A DNA stretch of 64,000 nucleotides from CAIWHR01 sp963708855 (GCA_963708855.1 CAVPUM010000016.1:1-64000), one strand, 5' to 3'. Positions 1 to 9,663 are shown, counted from the first letter of the stretch. Made by a program: numbers and translations. Notes: generated by a model from the sequence alone, not told the origin.

Positions 1-812
1 AAAGCCCAATGCAAGCGCGTGCAGCGCGGCGTCGTACGACGGCGAGCCGGGCGCGAGCCCGCCGGCCGCGACGACGACCGCGCCACCGAGCGCGAGCCAC
101 GCGTAGCCCGACAGCAGGCACACCGCGATGAAGCGCGTGAGCCCCTTGCCGCGCACGGTGCGCCGCGCAATGTCCTGCTTGCCAAGCCAGAGTGCCAGCG
201 CGAACAGGCCGCCGCCGAAGACCGCCGGTCCCCATGCGGTCGCCGTGCCCAGCAGTCCGGCGATGATGCCGGCGAGGATCAGCGCGAACGCGCGGCGGGC
301 GAGGGCGAGGGCGGAAGGAAGCGCGCACTCTCCAGGCGCTCGCCCGCGATCGTCAGGATCAGGAAGGCGAGCCACCATGGAACGACGGCATGGACCGTCG
401 CGCCCAGTGTCCACAATGCGTTGCCCGTCGCCCAGCAGAGGGCGCCCAGGGTCAGCGTGAAGGTGAACATGGCCGTCTGCCGGCGCAGATATTGAGCGTC
501 GCGGCGAGCAGCACGAGGCTGCCGAGCAGGAACAGCCATGGGGCGACGCTGGCGTGCCGCGATGGTCCCAATGCCGCCGAGTCCGGCGAAGAGGGTTGGG
601 CATAGGCCCAGCCCCGGCCGATCGCCACCGCGCGCTCGAGCGAAATCACCGTGCCGAAAAGGCGCAGATCATCAGCGGTCCGTGCATCGCGGGCAGCGGG
701 AAGCGGCGATGTCGGGAACGCTCCAACCAAGGCGCGCGAGCCCCGCGCCGATGCCGGCGAACAAACCGAGAAAGCCGAGGATCAGCAGCGGAAGGCGCGC
801 GAGCGGAGGCAT
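1..812 (-). CDS. NnrS-like multi-pass membrane protein (partial, frames broken)
   Basis: The reverse strand encodes a hydrophobic protein that starts at ATG 812 (MPPLARLPLL) and runs off the window. Readable segments in order are a first membrane helix, an HGPLMICAFFGTVISLERA stretch, AWALGNALWTLG-type helices, PWWLAFLILTIAGERLE, and near the edge GYAWLALGGA followed by ALHALALGF. The last two resemble the AYAWLPLG and ALHALTVG stretches of NnrS-family haem and copper proteins of nitric oxide metabolism. The reading frame changes several times, so no single frame covers it. An Fnr-type regulator lies just upstream on the same strand, which suits a redox or NO-related membrane protein. The assignment rests on motif resemblance only; an unrelated membrane protein is possible. 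Confidence 0.5.
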
Positions 813-816
813 GAAT

Positions 817-901
817 CGGGGACAGACCACGTTTTTCCGGGAAGGCCTCGCCCGAGCCGAGGTCGGGGACAAAACGCGGCCGTCTCGATTTACTGGTCCC
901 C
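817..901. repeat. GGGGAC/GGTCCCC intergenic repeat cluster
   Basis: GGGGAC occurs at 818-823 (followed by AGACCACGTTTTT) and at 865-870 (followed by AAAACG). The inverse, GGTCCCC, lies at 895-901. The same words recur between pssA and leuA (18870-18911). They look like remnants of a dispersed palindromic repeat sitting between the fnr-like gene and the membrane protein. No transposase is attached. Confidence 0.4.
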
Positions 902-904
902 TTG

Positions 905-1714
905 TTACGGGCCGCGTTGGCTGACGAGCTGTTTCAGCGCGATCGGATCGAGCAGCTTCACCGCGCGGCCCTGGATCTGGATCAGGCCCTCGCCCTGGAA
1001 TCGCGAGAACAGCCGGCTGACCGTCTCGAGCCTTGAGTCCCAGGTAGCTGCCGATCTCCCTCGCGCGTCATGCGCAGCACGTACTCGGTCGATGAGTAGC
1101 CGCGCCGACGGTAACGCTCGGCGAGATTCAACAGAAACAGCGCGAGCCGCTCTTCGGCGCGCATGCTGCCCAGCGACAACATGACGCGGTGATCGCGCGT
1201 GATCTCGCGCGACATGAACAGGTGGAGGTTGTGCTGCAGTCCCGGCACGTCGCGGCGCCAACTCCTCGATGCGCGCGAATGGCAGCGCACAGACTTCGGT
1301 GTCCTCGAGCGCGACCGCCTGGCAGCCGTGGCGTTCGGTGCTGATGCCGTCGAGCCCGACGAGGTCGCCCACGCCTGTAGCCGGACACCTGCTCGCGGCC
1401 GTCCTCGGCCAGCACCGTCGTCTTCAGCGACCCCAACCGGATCGCGTACAGCGACGCAAACGGCTCACCGGCGCGATACAGCGCATCACCCTTCTTGAGT
1501 TTGGTCCGCTTGCCGATCATCGCGTTGACCTGGCCCATCTCGGCGGCGTTGAGTCCGCCGGGCAGGGCAGTTCGCGCATACTGCAGGTCGCGCAGTGAAT
1601 CTTGAGATCGCGAATCGAGATCACCGGCGCATGTCCTCCCGCCCCCGTCGTGCGCTCCGCGGCGACGGGGATCGGCACGCCAACTTCCTGTTTCGGTCTG
1701 GCAATGGGCGGCAT
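905..1714 (-). CDS. fnr: Fnr/Anr-type oxygen-sensing transcriptional regulator (frames broken)
   Basis: The protein is a Crp/Fnr-family transcription factor that activates anaerobic genes when it carries a [4Fe-4S] cluster. The N-terminus has the cysteine pattern C-x2-C-x5-C (IHCATCSMREL then C, after correcting an indel), and a fourth cysteine occurs in EVCALPFARIEEL, as in E. coli Fnr. The cyclic-nucleotide-like barrel reads KGDALYRAGEPFASLYAIRLG. The C-terminal helix-turn-helix reads IGSYLGLKLETVSRLFSRFQ, with the E-xx-S-R DNA-reading residues. At least four single-base shifts interrupt the frame although the protein is otherwise full length (about 250 residues), which suggests sequence errors. 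It is transcribed away from the TauE/SafE gene. Family assignment is firm; fnr versus anr is only naming. Confidence 0.85.
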
Positions 1715-1753
1715 GGCGCCGGGTCCTCCGGATTCGGGGAATAACGAGCGTTG

Positions 1754-1767
1754 TTCTTATTGGTCAA
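1754..1767. promoter_or_regulatory. Possible Fnr-type half-palindrome
   Basis: TTCTTATTGGTCAA matches 7 of the 10 defined bases of the Fnr box TTGAT-N4-ATCAA. It lies in the AT-rich divergent space between the fnr-like gene and the TauE/SafE gene. The match is weak and the left half is poor. Confidence 0.25.
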
Positions 1768-1918
1768 GACATTTTACTCTAATGTATAGCCGCCGAACTG
1801 AACGGGGTGGGATGTCTTGACGATGGGGCACCGGAGGACGGGAAACGGGGTTGTGGAGCCGTTGGCTGCAAGGGGGCGGCGCTTGGGCACGGGAGGCCGG
1901 CGGCGGCCCTGCTCCGCG

Positions 1919-2633
1919 TTGATTGCCGCCTGGGTCGCCGGCACCCTGGGGCGGGGCGCATTCGTCGGCGATGCCGGCGGCTTCGTCGCCGCCATGGCGG
2001 GACGCAGGGCGGCAACCGGGCGGGAAGCCATGCCGCTGCGCCCGGCGCGTGCCATCGCCTGGGGCAGCTGCCCTACAACGCCGGCCGCATCACGACCTAC
2101 GCCCTGCTGGGCGCCGTGGCGGAGGCACCGGCGCGCTCGCCCTGTCGGCAGCGGACGTCCTGCCGTGCAACGGTTCCTCTACGTGGCGGCCAACCTGTTC
2201 CTGCTGGCGCTGGCGGTCGCGATCGCGTGGAGCAGGGCACCTTCGCCTGGCTGGAACGCGCGGGCGGCGCATTGTTCGGCAAGCTCGTGCCCGTGTTCCG
2301 TCCGCTGCTTCGGGCAGGAACCGCTCCGGCGCGCTACGCGCTGGGGATGCTCTGGGGATTGGTGCCATGTGCGCTCACCTACGGCGTGCTGCCGATTGCC
2401 CTGTTCGCGGGAGGGATTTGGCAGGGCGCGCATCGGTGATGCTCGCGTTCGGCCTCGGCACCCTTCCCAATCTCCTTGCTGCGGGCTGGGTCATGGCCCG
2501 CGCGCGCCGGTGGCTCGACGCGCGCATGGTGCGCTACCCGGCCGCCGCGCTGCTCGCCGGTTTCGCACTGGTTGGCATCTGGCGCGCGCTTTTCGGCACG
2601 GCGTCGCTCGCGCATGGCCCGTCTCGCCTTTGA
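1919..2633 (+). CDS. TauE/SafE-family membrane protein (frames broken)
   Basis: This is a multi-pass inner-membrane protein of the sulfite exporter TauE/SafE family, of the type often found near cytochrome cbb3 oxidase assembly genes and fnr. After correcting indels near 1960-1975 the N-terminus reads LIAAWVAGTLGGAHCVGMCG, the conserved HC-x-GMCG metal-type motif. LPYNAGRITTYALLGAVAG, ALGMLWGLVPCALTYGVLP and MLAFGLGTLPNLLAAG follow. The length, about 238 residues, is normal. The start is uncertain: TTG 1919 is the first plausible codon. It diverges from the fnr-like gene, and its end overlaps the start of the next gene by 20 bases. A role in copper or thiol handling is possible but not shown. 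Confidence 0.7.
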
Positions 2634-3828
2634 TCCTGGACAGGTCTTGCTCGACACGCCAAATACTGTCCCGGATCCCCGCGTTTTTCCGGACCTCGGC
2701 GCCGCAACGGAATCGGCGCGTGGGCTGTACTCGCTGGCGGAGCAATCGCTGCGCGCGGAAACCGCGCAACGCGCCGACGCCCTCGAGCGCGAGTTGCGCG
2801 ACGCGCTGTTGGCACGGCTCATCGCCGGTGGCCCCGAACTGGCGGCGATGCTCGCGGGCGCGCCCTCGGGGTCGCGGTGACGCGGCAGCTGTGGCGCAGC
2901 CTCGACACGGCATGGCGCGGGGCAACGTCGGACGGCGACGCCACCCTCGCGGTGACGATGTTCGCCGTTCCGCTTGTCATCGTCGTCGGGCGCGAAGGCA
3001 CGAATGACGATGGCGTGCTTGCCGGCGTCCTCGTTGATCCCGCGAAGCTCGCCGAGCATTCTCCTGCGCGAGCACCGTGCGCTCGCGGGCAACCAGACCT
3101 TCGTGTTTTCGAATGCGTCTATTGCTGCGGATGCCATCGATGTGGCCCGGCTGCCGGAGATCTTCGCGTGGTGCCGGCTGTCCGATCCGGACCTATCGCA
3201 GGCCCCGCCTGCCGCTGCGCGTGTTCGCGCCGGCGCCGGTCGAATACGGCGCCGGGCGCGAGAGCGTGCACTTGCGCTTCCTCGTGGGCGGCGCGCTGGC
3301 GAAGCCGGGGTCGACCTCACCGCCGACACCGTCGTGGGCAAGTGGGGTGTCCCGTTGGTGCAGGAAATGGTCGCGCAGCTGGGGTCGGCACGGGGCATCG
3401 GTGCTCGCGCTGCCGCGCGCTCCGCAGCGCCTGCTGCCCGCGGTGGCCCAGGGCGTGCCGCACAGCGCGAGATCGCAGCGCAGATCTTCGCGAGCAACGC
3501 CATCCGCAAGCTGCGCGGCACCGTGGGCGAGCCAACGGCCGTCATCAGCGCGCATCGCGCGCCGGATGCGCCTGGCGGCGGCGAGCTGCGTCTTTCGCTG
3601 TCCTTGCTGTTCGAGCCGGGCGCGGCGGAAGGCTTCCGCTGTCCGCTCCACCCGCTCGATCGCGTCGGCGACGTGGTTTCGATGCTGGTCAGCCTCGTGC
3701 GTGATTGCCGCGTGACCGACATCCGGACCGTGGCGGGCGTGCACGCGGATCGCGCGGCCGGCACCGGCTTGCCGCTGCTGTTCAAGCCGGATACGATGCC
3801 CGACTCCACCGGGCATGGCGTGCACTGA
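2614..3828 (+). CDS. Conserved hypothetical protein, about 400 residues (frames broken)
   Basis: I do not recognise a named domain. The reconstructed protein starts MARLAFDPGQVLLDTPNTVP at 2614. It continues through VTRQLWRSLDTAWRGATSDG, LREHRALAGNQTFVFSNA and LTADTVVGKWGVPLVQEM, and ends VTDIRTVAGVHADRAAG followed by GLPLLFKPD. Frame shifts occur near 2870, 3050 and 3200. No signal peptide or membrane helix is evident, so it is probably cytosolic. The start overlaps the end of the TauE/SafE gene, suggesting co-transcription. The stop lies 26 bases before the cobalamin-subunit gene, so it could be read into the mutase operon. Codon use and GC match the neighbours. Confidence 0.55.
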
Positions 3829-3853
3829 TGCGGAACGACCGCGATCCTATCGG

Positions 3854-4293
3854 ATGCCGTCCCCTAGGCCTGGCGTGGATTCCGCTCGCAATCCTATCCG
3901 CGTGCTCATCGCCAAGGTCGGGCTCGACGGCCACGACCGCGGGGTCAAGATCGTCGCGCGCACGCTGCGCGACGCCGGCATGGACGTGATCTACACCGGG
4001 CTGCACCGGACGCCGGAGGAGGTCGTCGAGGCGGCGGTGCAGGAGGATGTGGACGTCATCGGCGGTCAGCATCCTCTCGGGCGCGCACATGACGGTGTTC
4101 CCGCGCGATGCTCGAGGCGCTCACGAAGCGCGGCGCCGACGACATCCTCGTCGTCGGCGGCGGGGTCATCCCCGACGACGACGTAGCGCCGTTGAAGGCG
4201 CTGGGCGTCAAGCGAGCTGATGCTGCAGGACACGCCCCCCGAGGCGATCGTCGCCGTGGTCCGGCGCGTCGTCGCGGGGCGAGGGTCCGCGGT
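3854..4293 (+). CDS. hcmB: Cobalamin-binding small subunit of acyl-CoA mutase (HcmB-like, frames broken)
   Basis: This is a free-standing B12-binding domain of about 140 residues, as in mutases whose cobalamin domain is a separate subunit. It shows VLIAKVGLDGHDRGVKIVAR with the D-x-H-x-x-G motif whose His replaces dimethylbenzimidazole as the cobalt ligand. GLHRTPEEVVEAAVQEDVDV, SILSGAHMTVFPR, GGGVIPDDD and LMLQDTPPEAI follow. One extra base near 4063 and another near 4106 break the frame. The stop, about 4293, depends on one further correction. It is the first gene of the operon and should pair with the large subunit at 6771. Specificity is set by the large subunit, so the HcmB name follows from that gene. 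Confidence 0.8.
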
Positions 4294-4330
4294 AGCCGCG
4301 GACGTCCTCCGCTACCCGGCGGGCGCCAAG

Positions 4331-5768
4331 ATGGAAGAGTGGACTGTTTCCGCCGCGGTTCGACGCCGATTACCTGCCGAACGCGGCGTCGCGCTACTGG
4401 TTCCCGGTGCGCGAGACGATGCCGGCGGCCGACCGCGAGCGTGCGATTCTCGAGCGGTTGCAGGCAGGTCACCCGCTACGCGTGGGAGCACGCGCCGTTC
4501 TACCGGCGCAAGTGGGACGAGGCGCGGATTCCACCCCGACCAGCTTGCGCACGCTCGAGGATTTCGAGTCGAAGGTGCCGGTCGTCACCAAGTCCGACCT
4601 GCGCGATGCGCAATCGCGGGTGCCCCCGTTCGGCGACTACCTGTGCGTTGCCGGACGCGAGGTCTTTCACATCCATGGCACGTCCGGCACGACCGGCCGG
4701 CCGACGGCGTTCGGCGATCGGTCGCGACGACTGGGATGCGATCGCGAATGCGCACGCGCGGATCTGTGGGGCATGGGCATCCGCCCCGGGCGACACGGTG
4801 TTCGTCGCGGCGATCTTCAGCCTTTACATGGGCTCGTGGGGGACGCTCGCCGGCGCGGAGCGGCTGCGCTGCCGAAGGCGTTTCCGTTCGGCGCCGGGGC
4901 GCCCGGCATGACCGCGCGCGCCGCGCTGTGGCTCGACCTGATGAAGCCGTCGGCGTTCTACGGGACGCCGTCGTTCGCGCTGCATCTCGCCGAAGTCGCG
5001 CGCGCGGAAGGCTACGATCCGCGAGTCTTCGGGCTGCGAGACGATGTTCTTCTCGGGCGAGCCGGGGGCGTCGGTGCCCGGCGTGCGCGACCGGATCGCG
5101 GCGCGTTCGGCGCGCGCGTGATCGACTGCGGATCGATGGCCGAGATGACGCCCGTTCATGAACGTCGCGGGCACCGCCGAGACCGACGGCATGCTGTGCT
5201 GGCAGGACGTCGTCTACACCGAGGTCTGCGACCCGCGACCGTTCCTGCGCGTGCCGTACGGCCGGCGCGGGAACGCCGGTCTACACGCATCTCGAGCGCA
5301 CGTCGCAGCCGATGATCCGGCTTGTCTCGGGCGACCTCACGTTGTGGGAGGATGGGCCGAAGCCGTGCGGGCGTACCTATCCCCGGCTGCCGCAGGGCAT
5401 CTTCGGCCGCATCGACGACATGTTCACGATCCGCGGCGAGAACGTCTACCCGAGCGAGGTCGACGCTGTCGTCAACCAGCTCGCCGGTTACGGCGGCGAG
5501 CACCGCATCGTCATCACGCGCGAGGGCACGATGGACGAGCTGCTGATCCGCGTCGAGACGTCGCCGGCGTTCAGGCGCGGGAGCGCGAGGCGCGTCGCTG
5601 CGCTCGCCGATGCGCCGCGCAGAAGCTCCAGCGGATGCTCGGACTTCGCGCGAGGGTCGAGGTCGTGGCGCCGGGCACGTTTCCTCGCACCGATTTCAAG
5701 GCGCGGCGCGTCATCGACGATCGCGACGTGTTCCGCGAGTCAACGCGCGCCTCGCGGATCGCCGGTGA
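4331..5768 (+). CDS. hcl: Acyl-CoA ligase of the mutase operon (Hcl/PaaK-like, frames broken)
   Basis: This is an AMP-forming CoA ligase of the phenylacetate-CoA ligase type, about 475 residues. It starts MEEWTV, then YLPNAASRYWFPVRETMP. The adenylation loop is FHIHGTSGTTGRPTAFG. SFYGTPSFALHLAEV-type sequence, FFSGEPGASVPGV, IDCGSMAEMTP, GRTYPRLPQGIFGRIDDMFT and IRGENVYPSEVDAVVNQL follow. At least eight single-base shifts interrupt it. The C-terminus (RTDFKARRVIDDRDVFRE) ends at a TGA that overlaps the ATG of the next gene (ATGA, 5768). Placement beside an HCM-type mutase points to 2-hydroxyisobutyryl-CoA ligase activity, which would feed the mutase. Substrate choice is inferred from context and general resemblance, not from a defined specificity residue. 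Confidence 0.75.
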
Positions 5769-6774
5769 TGGGAGCGGGCGCGTCGCTCGACCTCGTTCCC
5801 GGTGTGCTGGCCGGTGAAATACGCGCGATCGCGCGGCTCCTGACGCGGGCCGAGGCCGGCGGACGAAGTGCCGCCGGCGCTGGACGCGATCTTCCGGCAC
5901 GCCGGCCGCGCGCACGTCGTCGGGATCACCGGCGTGCCGGGCAGCGGCAAGTCGACGCTGGTGGCGAAGCTCGCCGCGGAGATCCGCCGCACCGGGCGCC
6001 GCGTCGGCATCGTCGCCGTCGACCCGTCGTCCCCGTTCTCCGGCGGCGCGATCCTGGGCGACCGCATCCGCATGGGCGACGTCGCCGGTGACCCCGGCGT
6101 CTTCGTGCGCAGCATGGCCACCCACGGCTCGCTCGGCGGACTCGCCCGTGGCACGCTGGACGCGGTCGACGTCCTCGACGCGGCCGGTTTCGACGTCGTC
6201 GTCATCGAGACGGTCGGCGTCGGCCAGGACGAGGTCGAGGTCGCGCGCGCCGCCCACACCACGGTCGTCGTCTCGGCGCCAGGCCTGGGCGACGATATCC
6301 AGGCCATCAAGGCCGGCATCCTCGAGATCGCGGACATTCACGTCGTCAGCAAATGCCGACCAGCCCGGCGCGGAGCGCACGCTCGCCGACCTCAAGTCGA
6401 TGCTGGCCATGGGGCCCTCGTCCGCGGCGCAGCCGCGACTGGCCGGTGCCGGTGCTGCCGAGTGGCGCGCTGTCCGGCGACGGCGTCGTCGCTGCGCGTG
6501 GCCTCGAAGCGTCGATGCCGCACCGCGCTGCGCTCGACGCCGGCGGCGCGATGGCCGCGCGCCGCGCCGAGATCAACGCGCGCCGGCTCTTGCTGCGGGC
6601 GGGCGAGGAGATCCTGCGCGACGCGATGTCGCGCCAGCGCGACGGCCGACGATGCTCATCGCGCTCTCGATGCGCGCGTGCTCGGCCCGCACGCAGCGGC
6701 GAAGCGCCTGCTCGCCGACATCCGCGACGGCGACGGCGTTGAGCACGGAGACGCATCGAGCAGGTCAGGCATGA
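5768..6774 (+). CDS. meaH: MeaB/ArgK-type GTPase chaperone of the B12 mutase (frames broken)
   Basis: This G3E-family P-loop GTPase protects and reloads adenosylcobalamin-dependent mutases. The Walker A is GITGVPGSGKSTLV. AVDPSSPFSGGAILGDRIRM (switch region), FVRSMATHGSLGGLA and the Walker B-like VVVIETVGVGQDEVEVA follow. The first 200 residues are in one clean frame; shifts begin near 6352. A putative guanine-specificity S/N-K-x-D segment reads VSK then ADQPGAERTLADL across a shift. The start ATG overlaps the ligase stop and the stop overlaps the ATG of the large subunit at 6771, so the genes are translationally coupled. The dedicated partner of HCM in characterised operons is called MeaH; that name is used by analogy. 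Confidence 0.85.
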
Positions 6775-8478
6775 GCGACGGCGGAAGCGGCAGCAGCGCC
6801 GCGGCGATGCGGCAGGCTGCGCCGCGGCGCAGGTCGAAGCCTGGGAGAAGAACGAGGTCGCGGGATTCATCGCGCGGCAGCCCGAGCGGCAAGCCGAGTT
6901 CCGCACGCTGGGCGGCATGCCGCTCCAGCGGGTCTACACGGAGCTCGACGCGGCGACCACGCCGCCGGCCGACATCGGCCTGCCCGGGCAGTATCCGTAC
7001 ACGCGCGGTCCCTATCCGACGATGTATCGCGGCCGCCTGTGGACGATGCGGCAGATCGCGGGCTTCGGCACGGCCGAGGACACGAACCGGCGCTTCAAGT
7101 ACCTGATCGCAACGGCCAGACCGGGCTGTCGACCGATTTCGACATGCCCACGCTGATGGGCTACGACAGCGACCACCCGCTCGCGCGAAGGCGAGGTCGG
7201 CCGCGAGGGCGTGGCGATCGACACGCTCGCCGACGTCGAGCAGCTGTTCGACGGCATCGACCTCGAGCAGATCTCGGTGTCGATGACGATCAATCCGACC
7301 GCGTGGATCCTGCTCGCGATGTACGTCGCGCTGGCGCAAAAGCGCGGCCTCGACCTCGACCGGCTCTCGGGCACGATCCAGGCCGACATCCTGAAGGAGT
7401 ACCAGGCGCAGAAGGAGTGGATCTTCCCGATTGCGCCGTCGGTGCGCATCGTCCGCGACTGCATCACGTTCTGCGCGCGGAACATGAAGCGCTACAACCC
7501 GATCAACATCTCGGGCTATCACATCTCGGAAGCCGGCTCCTCGCCGCTGGACGAGGCGGCCTTCACGATGTGCAACCTGGTCGACCTACGTCGACGCGGT
7601 GACGCAAGACCGGGATGCACGGTCGACGAGTTCGCGCCGCGGCTCGCGTTCTACTACGTGTGCCAGTCCGACTTCTTCGAGGAGATCGCCAAGTTCCGCG
7701 CGGTGCGGCGCGTCTACGCGAAGATCATGCGCGAGCGCTTCGGCGCGCAGAACCCCGAGTCCATGCGGCTGCGCTTCCACTGCCAGACCGCGGCGGCATC
7801 GCTCACCAAGCCGCAGCCGAAGATCAACATCGTGCGCACCGGGCTGCAGGCGCTGGCCGCGGTGCTCGGCGGCGCCCAGAGCCTGCACACCAACGGGATG
7901 GACGAGGCGTTCGCGATTCCGACCGAGGAGGCGATGAAGATCGCGCTGCGCACGCAGCAGGTCATCGCCGACGAGACCGGCGTGGCGAGCGTCGTCGATC
8001 CGCTCGGCGGCTGCTACTTCGTCGAGAGCCTGACCACCCAGTTCGAGCAGGAGATCTTCGCGGGTGCTGGACGAGGTCGAGCGCCGCGGCGGCACCGTCA
8101 AGCTGATCGAGGAGGGCTGGTTCCAGCAGCGGATCGCGGACTTCGCCTACGAGACCGCCAAGCGGAAGGCGAGCGGCGAGAAGCCCGTGATCGGCGTCAA
8201 CAGGTACGTCGAGCCGGACGAACGGTTCGACGTCGAGATCCACCCGTACGACCCGACGACGGCCGAGCGCCAGATCGCGCGCCTGCAGCGCGTGCGCCGC
8301 GAGCGCGACAACGCGCAGGTGGCGGCTTGCTCGACCGGCTGGTCGCCGTCGCCGCGGACGAAGACCAGAACATGATGCCTGTGACGATCGAACTGGTCGC
8401 GGCCGGAGCGTCGATGGGCGACATCGTCGAGCGCCTGAAGGGTTGTGGGGAACGTACCGCGAAAGGCCGGTCTTCTGA
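6771..8478 (+). CDS. hcmA: B12-dependent acyl-CoA mutase large subunit, 2-hydroxyisobutyryl-CoA mutase type (frames broken)
   Basis: This TIM-barrel catalytic subunit is about 565 residues with no cobalamin domain of its own, so it needs the separate small subunit. It has GPYPTMYRGRLWTMRQIAGF, STDFDMPTLMGYDSDHP, ADILKEYQAQKEWIFPIAPS, INISGYHISEAGS and LRFHCQTAAASLTKPQ, and ends GTYRERPVF. Three substrate-pocket positions are diagnostic. The residue that is Tyr in methylmalonyl-CoA mutase and Phe in isobutyryl-CoA mutase is Ile here (7055-7057). An Asp occupies STDFD (7135-7137). The Arg that binds the methylmalonyl carboxylate is replaced by Gln in QAQKE (7409-7411). All three match HCM, which converts 2-hydroxyisobutyryl-CoA to 3-hydroxybutyryl-CoA. 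Roughly seven indels break the frame. TGA 8476-8478 overlaps the next ATG. Confidence 0.85.
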
Positions 8479-8990
8479 TGCTGATTCCTTACCTCGATTT
8501 CACGCCGTCGGTCGCCGCGCCGATGGATTGCGCGGCGACGGCCGCGATCGTCGGCCGTACCGTCGCCGGCCCCGGCCTCGTGCTGCGCAGCTACGCGACA
8601 TTGCGCGCCGACGGCGAGTGGGTGCGGGTCGGCGCGAACGCTTTCTTCGGCGAGCGGGCGACGGTGCACATCGCCGACAGCATGCTGCCGGCGCTTCATC
8701 GGCGACGACGTCACGGTCGGCCGCTTCGCGCTGGTGCACGCGTGCACGGTCGAGGATCGCGTCGTCGTCGGCGACGCCGCGATCGTCATGGACGGTGCGC
8801 ACGTGGGCGCCGGCGCGCTGATCACGCGCGGGCAGCCTCGTGCCGCCGCGCAAGCGCCTCGCGGGCGGATGGATCTACGACGGCAATCCGGCGACGCCGA
8901 TGCGCGAGATCGGCGCCGAGGAGCTCGCCGCGGCGGCGCGAGGCGATCCGGCAGGCGACTGCGCGTCGACGCTCGGTCACGTGCGACCGA
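8478..8990 (+). CDS. Left-handed beta-helix protein, gamma-carbonic-anhydrase-like, first copy (frames broken)
   Basis: The gene starts at an ATG overlapping the hcmA stop (ATGA), so it belongs to the mutase operon. It encodes hexapeptide-repeat turns: LVLRSYATLRADGEWVRVGA, ERATVHIADS, IGDDVTVGRFALVHACTVED, VVVGDAAIVMDGAHVGAGAL and LAGGWIYDGNPATPMREIG. The fold is that of gamma-carbonic anhydrases and related acyltransferases. Two candidate zinc His remain (VHIADS and VHAC), but the usual GH before the repeat reads GR, so carbonic anhydrase activity is doubtful. A shift near 8697 is an inserted C. The end is uncertain; it may be fused to the next gene. Its role in the pathway is unknown. Confidence 0.6.
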
Positions 8991-9577
8991 CCTGCCGCCG
9001 CTCGACATCGGGGCATACGCGGCTCCCGGTGCGAGCCGACGTCGCGTGCGCGCGACTCCGTCCGGCATGCGCCGCGCGTGGGGCGCGCCTACATCGCGCC
9101 GACCACCGTGCTCGCCGGCGACGTCACAGTCGCCGACGATGCGAGCGTCTACTTCGGCTGCGTGGTCGTCGCGGGCGACGGCCGGATCGTGATCGGGCCC
9201 CGCACCAACGTGCAGGACAATTCGCTGCTCGTGACCGATGCGTCCCGCGGACCGCTCGTGCTCGGGCGCCGACGTCACGATCGGGCACAACGTGCGGCAT
9301 GGGCGCCGGCCACGATCGGCGACCGCGCGCTGATCGGCATGGGGTCGCAGGTCGGCGACGGCGTCGTCGTCGAGGACGGCGGTTGCGTCGGCGCGCGCGC
9401 CTGGGTCGCGCCCGGCACGGTGGTCAAGGCGGGCTGGATCTGGGCAGGCCGGCCGGCGCGCGCGTTTCGCGAGCTGCAAGCCGCAGCGAGCGCGAGTCGT
9501 TCGCCGAGGCGGCGAAGATCTATGTCGGTTACGGCGCCGCGTACCGCGGCGCGCGGCGAACTGCATGCGTCGGCTGA
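8981..9577 (+). CDS. Left-handed beta-helix protein, gamma-carbonic-anhydrase-like, second copy (frames broken)
   Basis: This is a second hexapeptide-repeat protein directly after the first. It reads PPLDIGAYAAPG, then RAYIAPTTVLAGDVTVADDA, VYFGCVVVAGDGRIVIGPRT, NVQDNSLLVTDASRGPLVLG, VTIGHNVRMG (after correction), IGMGSQVGDGVVVEDGG, GTVVKAGWIWAGRPARAFRE and KIYVGYGAAYRGARR. The NVQDNSLL and IGHN elements and the C-terminal W-x-G-x-PARxxR are gamma-carbonic-anhydrase hallmarks, but the second metal-site His is not seen. The start is not clear: GTG 8981 is used here, although a fusion with the first copy is equally possible because the boundary contains indels. The stop is TGA 9575-9577. The pair may form a mixed trimer, with incomplete metal sites complementing one another; that is speculation. 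Confidence 0.6.
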   Translation: MRPTCRRSTSGHTRLPVRADVACARLRPACAARGARLHRADHRARRRRHSRRRCERLLRLRGRRGRRPDRDRAPHQRAGQFAARDRCVPRTARARAPTSRSGTTCGMGAGHDRRPRADRHGVAGRRRRRRRGRRLRRRARLGRARHGGQGGLDLGRPAGARVSRAASRSERESFAEAAKIYVGYGAAYRGARRTACVG

Positions 9578-9620
9578 TGCGTCGGCGGCGCCCGGGAGCG
9601 TCGGCCAGCCGCAGCTGCCG

Positions 9621-9626
9621 TATAAT
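9621..9626 (+). promoter_or_regulatory. -10 element (TATAAT) upstream of ppa
   Basis: A perfect TATAAT lies 38 bases before the ppa start codon. No good -35 hexamer is present at the usual spacing. It separates ppa from the mutase operon. Confidence 0.5.
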
Positions 9627-9663
9627 CGGACCGTCCACCGTTGCGCAGGAACGTCGCCATCCC

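Noticed and set aside
3854..9577. Reading the mutase operon as decayed pseudogenes
   Set aside because: Every domain and active-site motif is intact between indels, there are no gross deletions, and essential genes elsewhere carry the same kind of indel.
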